Source: JBBQXY01 sp051004815
Lineage (GTDB): Bacteria > Chloroflexota > Ktedonobacteria > Ktedonobacterales > Ktedonobacteraceae
DNA: 7,802 bases
Assembly: GCA_051004815.1 (NCBI GenBank)
Contig: JBPCJY010000017.1
Coordinates: 1 to 7,802 of the forward strand
Reading direction: 5' to 3'
Shown here one piece after another: positions 1 to 7,000 of this stretch (the stretch's first letter is position 1; each line of letters opens with the position of its first letter). Position numbers and translations under genes: made by a program. The notes under the pieces are model-generated. The model was not told the DNA's origin, did no database searches, and saw only the letters and a list, made by a program, of their open reading frames with translations.

Positions 1-160
1 CTGCGGGCCGATCTGGTGTGGATGCGTCCGCCGCGCTACGCTCACAAGGACAGCGCACCCGGAACGAAATCTCACTCCCATACTCGTCCTAAAACCGAAC
101 CGGGCGTGATTTAGTTGGAGTAGGTGGGTAAACCGGCCCCTACACTTGCTTGCTACGTCC
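1..160. other. Non-coding, repeat-like region downstream of the membrane protein gene
   Basis: No supported gene lies here. Positions 34-51 read, on the minus strand, GTCCTTGTGAGCGTAGCG, which matches 16 of 18 bases of 7717-7734 and shares the TGAGCG..GCG core of the REP palindromes at 2188-2214 and 3001-3068. Positions 120-143 can form an imperfect hairpin with GTAGG/CCTAC ends, lying just past the stop of the leftward gene. It has no T tract after it on the minus strand, so I do not call it a terminator. Confidence 0.5.
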
Positions 161-1969
161 TTACGTGAAATGGATTGGGCCTCGTGCCTGTCCTGCTGGG
201 GGTTCGACAGGCTGATAGATAATATAGCCCTCGAAGACCGAACGCCGGAAACCATGCCCCAGGCGATCAGCCTGCTGGAGCAGAGTCGCTTGCTGAAATA
301 TGTCATACGGGTAGACATACGATGAATGGGGATCAGCATGGACGATGGTGTAATAGGGAGGGTAGTAGTTATGTGTCGGTAGCAGGGCATTGTCGGTAAC
401 GCCGCAGATGATTTTTTCCTGGCTCACAAAAATGAGGCGATTGCATGTCCAGAAATCAGAGTACATGTGCGTGATGCCCATCTGCTCAAGCCGGGCGATA
501 AGCTGATCCTGCTGCTGGTCAGCCTGCTGAGAGGAGGAAAGATCACTTGCTATGCCGATTGTTCCCAGAAGAAATAGCATCGTGATGAGCAGGAGGATGC
601 CACGACTGAGTATGACCACTGAGCGCGAACGAGCGAAACGTTGCTCCAACGCGCCCTTTGTCAGCGATGTCAGAGATGTACTGGCAGCACTCCAGATTGG
701 CCAGATGAGCGCGGGCGTAACGATGAGCAACGTAATAATGTAGCGTGCATGGGTGTGTGGTGCGCCCTGCGGCCCTGAACTCACGGCATAGCTACCAACG
801 GCCACGGCTGCGGTGGCGAGTAAGGAGAGCCGCGCAATGTGCAAGACAATTTCTCGTCTCTGCTCAGGAGCATCTGTTTGCCGCGTGCCGCGTAACTGCC
901 AGAGCTTCCTAACTGTTAACGAGACTGCCAGTAGCCAGAGGACAATATACCCTGTACACCAGCCAGCATGCAGAATTATGCAGTGCAGAGCGTGCGGGCT
1001 AGAATCAGTGACATAATTCACCGCCGGAACCTGGCAGAAGGGATCGCCGGTAGCCGTGGGCAGACTTATATTCAGTGTCGCCTCTATCCCTCGCATGATT
1101 TGTGGCAACGTGTGAGCCGCCTGCACATTGGTTCCATGAAAGAGACCGATAATCATGGACAATGAGTCCTGTCCGACCGGCGCATGAAGATTATAAATAA
1201 TCAGGGGAAACACACCGATGATAAAACCCAGGACCAGGCACAGCGGTGCCAGCGAACGCAGATCACGCCAGCAAAGTAGGAGCAGCAGACTGGCCGTCAA
1301 TAGAATCGGCAATACAACCATGTCCGACCATATACCAAGCCCTACCACCATACCCCAGCCAGCAAACGCGGCATAACGCAACCAGCGTCTGTTGCGCGGG
1401 AGGTCCTGGCGATAGGTAAGCGCGAGCCACGCAGCCAGCAGAAACGCTAGCGTCCCAAAAAGGAGGGTTTGCGTGGAACCTCCTGTGGCATACAGTTCGC
1501 GCAAAAACATAGCACTTGATCCCAGGGCTAGCAGAACCAGCACAAACAAGGCAAACTTTTTTGTGTAGAGCAAGCTTACCAGCAAATACATGCTAACAAG
1601 GAACAAGGCATAAAGCAGAATAATGCCCAACCGCAAGGTAAAGAGCGAAGGGCCGAAGAGATGAAAGAATGCTGCGCCAAGATAGGCCTCTACCGCGCCC
1701 AAATAGTTTCGCGTATAAAATTCAACGGGAAGTTCCCCGTTATACGCGATATGCCGCGCCATAAGCCCTATCGTAGCCTCATCACTATTGGTAGCCGGCC
1801 AACCCACAGCGGCCAACACCATACGCAGACAAACGGCAAGCACTATGATGAGCAGGGCAAACAGTCCATATTTGCCTCTGCCCAGGTGTTTCGACACCTT
1901 CGCTAGTGAGCCTTGTTTTAAACCGGGAGTATACACAGCAGCTTTCCTCTTTTGATCTCTTCTCGGCAC
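161..1969 (-). CDS. Polytopic membrane glycosyltransferase-like protein (GT-C fold, ArnT/PMT/GT39 type)
   Basis: A 602-residue integral membrane protein. A basic N-terminus (1-33) is followed by a hydrophobic helix at about 34-56. The first external loop carries the acidic motif NSDEAT with D63 and E64, where GT-C transferases of the PMT/ArnT type keep their catalytic acidic residue, and then an EAYLGAAFFHLFG stretch typical of these families. Many further hydrophobic segments follow (about 110-185, 199-260, 328-355, 375-395, 408-430, 452-476). The last roughly 120 residues are soluble, with a Gln-rich patch (481-489) and aromatic-rich sequence, as in family members with an extracytoplasmic C-terminal domain. 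By family, it would move a sugar from a polyprenyl-phosphate donor to an envelope acceptor; donor and acceptor cannot be read here. The longest frame starts at GTG 1967-1969, but that start has a poor ribosome binding site. GTG at 1934-1936 (codon 12) has AGAGG nine bases upstream and may be the true start, giving 591 residues. It stands alone on its strand. Confidence 0.75.
   Translation of the reverse strand: MPRRDQKRKAAVYTPGLKQGSLAKVSKHLGRGKYGLFALLIIVLAVCLRMVLAAVGWPATNSDEATIGLMARHIAYNGELPVEFYTRNYLGAVEAYLGAAFFHLFGPSLFTLRLGIILLYALFLVSMYLLVSLLYTKKFALFVLVLLALGSSAMFLRELYATGGSTQTLLFGTLAFLLAAWLALTYRQDLPRNRRWLRYAAFAGWGMVVGLGIWSDMVVLPILLTASLLLLLCWRDLRSLAPLCLVLGFIIGVFPLIIYNLHAPVGQDSLSMIIGLFHGTNVQAAHTLPQIMRGIEATLNISLPTATGDPFCQVPAVNYVTDSSPHALHCIILHAGWCTGYIVLWLLAVSLTVRKLWQLRGTRQTDAPEQRREIVLHIARLSLLATAAVAVGSYAVSSGPQGAPHTHARYIITLLIVTPALIWPIWSAASTSLTSLTKGALEQRFARSRSVVILSRGILLLITMLFLLGTIGIASDLSSSQQADQQQDQLIARLEQMGITHMYSDFWTCNRLIFVSQEKIICGVTDNALLPTHNYYPPYYTIVHADPHSSYVYPYDIFQQATLLQQADRLGHGFRRSVFEGYIIYQPVEPPAGQARGPIHFT
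1946..1950 (-). promoter_or_regulatory. Candidate Shine-Dalgarno favouring the downstream GTG start of the membrane protein
   Basis: On the minus strand this is AGAGG (within AAGAGGAAA), nine bases before GTG 1934-1936. The upstream GTG at 1967-1969 has only AAAGGTG about 14 bases away, which is too far for good initiation. An ATG at 1969-1971 is out of frame and opens only a short frame. Confidence 0.5.
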
Positions 1970-2011
1970 ATCGCTAGACTCTGCACCTTTTTGCTAGCTC
2001 TGGCCTCAAAA

Positions 2012-2040
2012 ACTATACACCATCCCCACTTTTGTGTCAA
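2012..2040 (-). promoter_or_regulatory. Sigma-70-type promoter for the leftward membrane protein gene
   Basis: Read on the minus strand, TTGACA (2035-2040) is followed by exactly 17 bases and TATAGT (2012-2017). The -35 is perfect and the -10 matches five of six. Transcription would start near 2005, leaving a leader of about 36 bases to GTG 1969 or about 69 bases to GTG 1936. This is the strongest promoter match in the window. Confidence 0.8.
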
Positions 2041-2128
2041 AAGACTATGGCTATTGATGCCTTTTGAACTACCATTACGCGCTCTTGAGACTAATACATC
2101 TCGCATCAGCAAAGCAGCATGCGAACGT

Positions 2129-2280
2129 GCGTAGGGACAGGGGAAGTCTTTCACTGGGAGGTTTTTTGAAGCGCGCCGGTTTCGCCTGTCATGCTGAGCG
2201 CAGCGAAGCATGACATTTCCCCTCGCCGATGCCTTTCCCCAAAAAACCTCCCAGTGAAAGACTTCCCCCTGTCCCTACGC
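2129..2280. repeat. 152-bp element with 40-bp near-perfect inverted ends
   Basis: The left arm 2129-2168 (starting GCGTAGGGACAGG, ending GAGGTTTTTTG) is the reverse complement of the right arm 2240-2280, except for one base in a G run (four versus five). The 71-base interior carries the REP palindrome at 2187-2215 and is otherwise not symmetric. I see no target-site duplication at the borders and no coding capacity, so it may be a MITE-like or BIME-like non-autonomous element, but mobility is unproven. It lies between the divergent starts of the membrane protein and the Pro/Gly-rich protein. Transcribed in either direction it could fold into a long hairpin. Confidence 0.8.
2187..2215. repeat. 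REP-type palindrome inside the inverted-repeat element
   Basis: Nine-base arms TGTCATGCT (2187-2195) and AGCATGACA (2207-2215) flank GAGCGCAGCGA. The core TGAGCG.AGCGAAG matches the array at 2961-3068, but the base before TGAG and its partner in the other arm have changed together (GTCATG-C / G-CATGAC rather than GTCATT-C / G-AATGAC). This compensatory change points to conservation of the hairpin. Confidence 0.75.
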
Positions 2281-2406
2281 CTCCGCTCCCAAGACTTACA
2301 TGAAATATATCCCCCCTTTGAGACTGTAACACAAGGCACCAGTCAGACGTGCTAAAACTAAGAGTTTGATAAGGCAGCTTATGCCGTTCATAACAAGGAG
2401 ATCACC

Positions 2407-2859
2407 ATGTCTATGGAAAGTACTTCATCTTCTGAGCAGAGCCTACGAGAGGAACTGAACGCCACTCCCCAACGCTCTCCAGTCGATGCCACCAATCCAA
2501 GTCCTAATCCAGGCGGGCCTAGCCCTGCCCCAGGCGGGCCCAATCCTCTTCCAGGCGACCCCAATCCTCTTCCAGAAGCCCCCCATCCTGTTACTGGCGA
2601 CGACCCAAGTCCCAATCCAGGTGGACCCGATCCCGCCCCGGGTGGCCCTGATGCTGTGACGAATGATTCTTCTCTCGTCACAAACCGCGTACCTGTTAAC
2701 GCGAATGTGAATCCTGGCGGGCCTAATCCGCCGCCAGGAGGCCCCAACCCTATTCCAGAGGTCACTCCCCACGCGGCGAAACGTCTTCTTGTGGATGATC
2801 CAAGTCCCAATCCAGGCGGACCCGATCCGGCTCCCGGAGGCCCTAATCCTGTTGAGTAA
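2407..2859 (+). CDS. Acidic Pro/Gly/Asn-rich PGGP-repeat protein of unknown function
   Basis: A 150-residue protein I do not recognise. About 27% of residues are proline (41 by my count) and there is no Cys, Phe, Trp or Tyr; Asp/Glu clearly exceed Lys/Arg. A Ser/Thr/Glu-rich start (1-30) precedes eight PGGP motifs in four pairs (35/42, 71/78, 103/110, 136/143), each pair spaced seven residues, plus decayed units at 49 and 56. The consensus heptad is PGGPNPx. It has no signal peptide and no membrane segment, so it is probably disordered and cytoplasmic unless exported by another route. AAGGAG at 2395-2400 lies six bases before ATG 2407, and stops TAA-TAG end it. Repeat copies differ almost only at third codon positions, which supports real coding. 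It stands alone with a likely terminator. A multi-core peptide precursor is conceivable, but no modifying enzyme or transporter is nearby. Confidence 0.7.
   Translation: MSMESTSSSEQSLREELNATPQRSPVDATNPSPNPGGPSPAPGGPNPLPGDPNPLPEAPHPVTGDDPSPNPGGPDPAPGGPDAVTNDSSLVTNRVPVNANVNPGGPNPPPGGPNPIPEVTPHAAKRLLVDDPSPNPGGPDPAPGGPNPVE
2509..2592 (+). repeat. Four tandem 21-bp coding repeats (heptapeptide units)
   Basis: Units begin at 2509, 2530, 2551 and 2572, each opening with CCAG and encoding PGGPSPA, PGGPNPL, PGDPNPL and PEAPHPV. The second and third units differ at only two of 21 bases, so the last expansion here looks recent, while the fourth unit is decayed. The same heptad recurs in pairs at about 2617, 2713 and 2812. 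Confidence 0.8.
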
Positions 2860-2870
2860 TAGCGGTTAAC

Positions 2871-2908
2871 GGTATCTCTCTATGAATTGAGAGGATGCCA
2901 TGTTTTCC
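2871..2908 (+). terminator. Probable intrinsic terminator of the Pro/Gly-rich gene
   Basis: GGTATCTCTC (2871-2880) pairs with GAGAGGATGCC (2889-2899), with one bulged G and one G-T pair, around the eight-base loop TATGAATT. ATGTTTTCC follows. It lies 12 bases past the stop codon. The T tract is short, so termination may be partial. Confidence 0.6.
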
Positions 2909-2960
2909 TGGTGATTGCCCATACGTCTCAAAGGTGACGTGAGTCGAGTCTGCTGTACGA

Positions 2961-3068
2961 CAGATTCTTCGCGCCGCGAAGAATAACAGACCTTCCGATT
3001 GTCATTCTGAGTGCCGCGAAGAATGACAGACCTTCCGATTGTCATTCTGAGCGCCGCGAAGAATCTCT
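2961..3068. repeat. Tandem REP array, 40-bp period, about 2.7 units
   Basis: Units start at 2961, 3001 and 3041. Each has a palindromic half of about 28 bases (GTCATTCTGAG-GCCGCGAAGAAT) and, in the first two, an identical tail GACCTTCCGATT. The first unit has an altered left half that makes a ten-base perfect stem, ATTCTTCGCG (2964-2973) with CGCGAAGAAT (2975-2984). The second pairs TGTCATTCT (3000-3008) with AGAATGACA (3020-3028). The third ends in GAATCTCT and has lost the tail. It lies between the Pro/Gly-rich gene and the MerR gene, upstream of the latter's promoter. Confidence 0.85.
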
Positions 3069-3103
3069 GGCCGACTTCTGGGTCATCACCGGATGTTTTC
3101 CTC

Positions 3104-3134
3104 TTGACTCTCATCTTACATGAGGGTGTATGCT
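3104..3134 (+). promoter_or_regulatory. MerR-type promoter and operator of the regulator gene
   Basis: TTGACT (3104-3109) and TATGCT (3129-3134) are separated by 19 bases, the elongated spacer used by promoters that MerR-family proteins activate by DNA distortion. The spacer holds a dyad: ACTCTCAT (3107-3114) and ATGAGGGT (3120-3127) match at seven of eight pairs around CTTAC. Start of transcription would be near 3141, very close to the ribosome binding site. Autoregulation by the adjacent gene product is inferred. Confidence 0.6.
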
Positions 3135-3155
3135 CTTTCTTGAAGGAAAAAAAGA

Positions 3156-3986
3156 ATGAGTGAACATCCTCTGCTCAAGATTGGCGAATTCGCCCGTATT
3201 GGTCAGGTGTCCATTGCCACACTGCACCACTACGATCACTATGGCTTGCTCAAACCGAATGCACTGGACCTTGACACGGGTTATCGCTACTACTCGCTCG
3301 ATCAGCTTGCACGGCTGAATCGCATCTTAGCCCTCAAAGAGCTGGGCTTTCCCCTGGAACAGATTGCCCGCCTCATGGATGCAGACCTTTCTCTGGAGCA
3401 AATGCGCGGCATGTTCACGCTCAAACAGGCGCAAATCCAACAGGTGATTGCGACAGAACAGGCACGCCTTGCGCACATTGCCGCCCGGCTGCGCCAAATC
3501 GAACAGGAGGGAATAATGCCAACCTACGACGTATTGTTAAAACAAGTTGATCCCTTGCTCGTCGCCTCCGTACGCGAGAGAATCCCCAGCATCAGCGAGC
3601 AAGACCGTCTCTATGAAACACTCTTTGCCTACTTGAACCAGCAGGGTGTGCAGTTTTCACAACCCGCTCTATTGTTGCTGCACTCCCGACATGAGGCGCG
3701 TGATGATGGCATGTCTATAGACGTGGAGGTAGCCCAACCATTGCCAACGTCTCTGCCAGCCAATGAACACGTCAGCATCCGCACACTGCCCGGCGGACGG
3801 ATGGCCAGCATCGTTCACACAGGCGATGCCCTCTCCCTCGGTCACGCATACGCCGCCCTCCACCGTTGGATGAAAGACAACAACTACCAACTCATTGACG
3901 TACCCCGCCTGGTTCACCTCCTCCATGCCGAACACATGGAGCCAAGCCAACACATCACCGAAATACAATTTCCAGTCCGGAGGTAA
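3156..3986 (+). CDS. MerR-family transcriptional regulator with GyrI-like effector domain (BmrR/TipA type)
   Basis: A 276-residue regulator. Residues 7-75 form the MerR DNA-binding domain: helix-turn-helix (LKIGEFARIGQVSIATLHHYD), wing with TGYRYYS (41-47), then LNRILALKELGFPLEQI. A helix at about 78-118 fits the antiparallel dimer coiled coil. Residues 121-275 resemble a GyrI-like small-molecule binding domain, ending in the family-typical TEIQFPV (268-274). Members bind hydrophobic cationic drugs or similar ligands and activate a promoter with a long spacer; the ligand here is unknown. AAGGA (3143-3147) lies eight bases before ATG 3156. No efflux pump or enzyme sits beside it, so the only target visible is its own promoter. 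Length is normal for this class and the frame is intact. A terminator overlaps its stop codon. Confidence 0.9.
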   Translation: MSEHPLLKIGEFARIGQVSIATLHHYDHYGLLKPNALDLDTGYRYYSLDQLARLNRILALKELGFPLEQIARLMDADLSLEQMRGMFTLKQAQIQQVIATEQARLAHIAARLRQIEQEGIMPTYDVLLKQVDPLLVASVRERIPSISEQDRLYETLFAYLNQQGVQFSQPALLLLHSRHEARDDGMSIDVEVAQPLPTSLPANEHVSIRTLPGGRMASIVHTGDALSLGHAYAALHRWMKDNNYQLIDVPRLVHLLHAEHMEPSQHITEIQFPVRR

Positions 3987-4006
3987 TACATCTTACCCCC
4001 CTTTTT
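3979..4006 (+). terminator. Intrinsic terminator overlapping the MerR gene stop codon
   Basis: GGAGGTAA (3979-3986) pairs with TTACCCCC (3993-4000), seven of eight pairs with one A-C mismatch, around the six-base loop TACATC. One C and then TTTTT (4002-4006) follow. The TAA stop (3984-3986) is inside the stem. It separates the regulator from dnaE, whose -35 box begins six bases later. Confidence 0.8.
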
Positions 4007-4011
4007 CGCTA

Positions 4012-4040
4012 TTGACTCTGACCTCTTCCGCTTGTATCCT
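4012..4040 (+). promoter_or_regulatory. Sigma-70-type promoter of dnaE
   Basis: TTGACT (4012-4017), a 17-base spacer and TATCCT (4035-4040). Start of transcription would be near 4047, giving a leader of about 30 bases. It sits just behind the MerR terminator, so dnaE is probably transcribed on its own. The -35 region TTGACTCT is identical to that of the regulator promoter at 3104-3111, but here the spacer is standard. Confidence 0.75.
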
Positions 4041-4076
4041 AGACAGTGAAAAAACGATACGGAGGAAGAGATATTT

Positions 4077-7000
4077 ATGGGTGCTGATTTCGCTCACCTG
4101 CACGTCCACACGGAGTATTCATTGTTGGACGGATTTAGCCGCACGAAGAAGCTGGTACAACAGGCGAAGACATTGGGCATGCAACACCTTGCCATTACCG
4201 ATCACGGTACGATGTATGGCGCGATTGAATTTTATAAGGCCTGTAAGGCGGGCGGCATCAATCCTATCATCGGCATCGAGGCGTATTTAACCGAGGATAT
4301 GCATGACCACTCCAAACGCTTCAGCGACGACTACCACCACCTGCTGCTATTGGCGAAAAATAATACCGGCTACTACAACTTGATGAAGTTAACGACTATC
4401 GCCAATACCGAGGGTTGGCACCTGCGCCCACGTATCGACAAAGCCGTTTTGCAAAAATATGCGGAAGGGTTAATTGTCACCTCCTCCTGCCTCTCCGGTG
4501 AAATCCCCAAGTTACTGCTCAAAGAAAAGATGGACGAGTCGTATAAGATGGCCCGCTGGTACCAGGATGTCTTTGGGCCAGAAAACTTCTACCTCGAAAT
4601 TCAAGAGCACCACGGCATCTTTGACGATGGGCAGCCCTCGCCGCAAGGCCAGCTCAACCAGATGCTTTTCCAGATGAACCGCGACCTGCACATCCCGCTG
4701 GTCATCACCAACGACCTGCACTATGTCGATGCCCACGACGCCAGTTCGCACGATGTACTGCTCTGTGTGCAAACGGGCAAGCAGCTTGATTCGCCCAAGC
4801 GCATGAAGTTCGATAGCCATGAATACTACCTCAAAAGTCCAGAGGAGATGGCCCGACTCTTTCCCGATTTGCGCGACGCGTTGACCAACAGTGTGCGTAT
4901 TGCCGAGCAGTGCAGCGTTGATCCGCTGGCCTACAAGGCCAAACTACCAGACTTTGCCGTTCCCGCACAATACGCCTCACAAGGAGAATTTCTGTATGCA
5001 CTGTGCCTGGATGGCATCAAAGAACGTTTTGGCGGACTGAGCGAAGGTATCCAGAAGCAGCTCGACTACGAATTCAACATGATCGCGGACAAGGGATTTT
5101 TGCCGTATTTCTTGATCGAGTGGGATTTCGTGAACTATGCCCGTACCCATGGCATTCGCTGCTCAGCACGCGGCTCTGCCGCCGGTAGCTTACTGGCCTA
5201 TTCGCTGGGCATCACCAATGTTGACCCCCTGCGTTACCAGCTGCCCTTTGAACGCTTCTTCAATCCCGAACGTGCCGACATGCCGGATATCGACATGGAC
5301 TTCCCGGATGATCGGCGTGAAGAAGTGATTGAGTATGTGACCCGCAAGTATGGTGCGGACTGCGTCGCGCAGATGGTCACGTTCAACACCATGGCCGCCA
5401 AAGCGTCAGTCAAGGATGTAGCGCGTGTGCTGGGAGTGCAGGATATTGGCGACCGCATTACCCGCCTCATTCCCATCGGCCCTAGAATCACGCTCCAAGG
5501 ATCGCTGGATTCCATAAAAGAACTGAACGATCTGTATAAGGAGAATAAGGCCGCGCAAGAGATCATCGACCAGGCCCTGAAACTAGAAGGCTCGGTGCGC
5601 TCAAGCGGTATCCACGCAGCGGGCGTGATTGTGGCTAATGAGGCCCTCGAACATTTCGTGCCGCTCCAGTTGCGCGACAGCAAAGACCCCAGCAAGGGAC
5701 GCATCACACAGTATGAGCAGAAGCACCTGGAAGAACTCGGCCTCATCAAGTTTGACTTCCTGGGCCTCTCCAACCTGACAATCCTGGATAACGCGGTCAA
5801 GTTCATCAAAGCCTCGCGCAACGAGGATATCATCCTGGAGAAAATTCCGCTCGACCCAGTCGAGGGCGATGATGCACAGAACGCCAAACGCCTGAAAGCT
5901 TTTGAGTTGCTAGCCAGCGGTGAGACGACCGGAGTCTTCCAGCTTGAAGGCGCGAAGATGCGCGAATATATCAAGCAGCTCAAGCCGACGCGTGTCGAGG
6001 ACGTGATGGCGATGATCGCGCTCTACCGACCCGGCCCGATGGATAGTATCCCTGATTTCATCGACGCCAAGCATGGACGCAAGAAAGTGACCTATCTCGA
6101 TCCGCGCCTGGAAGAATGGCTCAATGAGTCCTACGGCGTGATTGTGTATCAGGATCAGGTGCTCTTTATCGCGGTAGGGCTGGCCGGCTTCTCCTGGGGT
6201 AAAGCCAATAAGTTTCGTAAGGTGCTCAGTAAAAAGATCGTCTCGGAAGTCGAAGGCTACCGCGGAGATTTCGTGCAGGGCTGTGTCAAAAACGGGGTCA
6301 AGAAAGAGTCAGCCGAAGAACTCTTTACGCTGATCGAACCGTTCGGCGGCTACGGTTTCAATAAGGCGCACGCCGCCAGCTATGCCGTCGTCGCCTTCTT
6401 CACGGCCTATCTCAAGGGCAACTATACGGCGGAGTTTATGGCGGCGACAATGACGACCGAAGCCGCCGATGCCAAGAAGATTGCCAATGCCATCGCCGAA
6501 TGCAAACGCATGGGCGTTGAGGTGCTGGGACCAGATGTGAATACGAGTGGTCGCGGCTTTAGCGTCGAAGGTGGCGGCGTGCGCTTTGGTCTGCTGGCAA
6601 TCAAAGGTATTGGTGAGGGGCCAATTGGCGAGATCGTGCGCGCACGCGCCGAGGGAGGCCCTTTCAAGTCGCTGGCAGACTTCTGCACGCGTGTTGACCC
6701 CAAATTCGTGGGCAAAGGTGCCATCGAGACGCTGATCAAAGCAGGGGGCATGGACTCGCTCGGCAAGCGGCACCATTTGCTGGCTTCCATCGAGGCGGCG
6801 ATGAAGTGGGGCAAGACCCAGCGCATCTCGCAAGAGCACGGCCTGATAAGCCTCTTTGGCGATATGGAAGAGACGGAAAGTGCCTTTGAGTTCGCCCTCA
6901 AGACCGATGCCGATGAGGTTCCGCGCAAACAGTTGTTGCAGTGGGAGAAAGAACTGATCGGCATCTACATCTCCAAACACCCGTTGTCCTATCTCAGCGA

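Noticed and set aside
1918..2211. Minus-strand 97-residue frame running into the membrane protein gene
   Set aside because: Its beginning is translated REP and inverted-repeat sequence, and it overlaps the promoter and start of the membrane protein gene.
2366..2394. TTGATA-17-CATAAC as promoter of the Pro/Gly-rich gene
   Set aside because: Transcription would begin around 2401, inside or after the ribosome binding site, which could not then be used.
2388..2810. Antisense frame of 140 residues, Gly/Pro/Leu-rich
   Set aside because: It mirrors the low-complexity repeats of the plus-strand gene and has no ribosome binding site; the synonymous pattern supports the plus strand.
2407..2859. Collagen-like protein
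   Set aside because: The unit is a seven-residue PGGPNPx, not a Gly-X-Y triplet.
2961..3068. Possible CRISPR array
   Set aside because: The repeat is a REP palindrome, the would-be spacers are identical rather than unique, there are under three units, and no cas gene is nearby.
2866..3114. Minus-strand 82-residue frame
   Set aside because: It is a translation of the REP array, with repeated peptide fragments produced by the 40-bp units.
5234..5983. Long antisense frame of 249 residues inside dnaE
   Set aside because: Shadow of conserved dnaE codons; no ribosome binding site, promoter or recognisable domain. The antisense frame at 6309-7025 was rejected for the same reason.
5280..6160. Intein or split-gene arrangement in dnaE
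   Set aside because: The catalytic motifs where DnaE inteins insert are uninterrupted and the frame is continuous to residue 1171.
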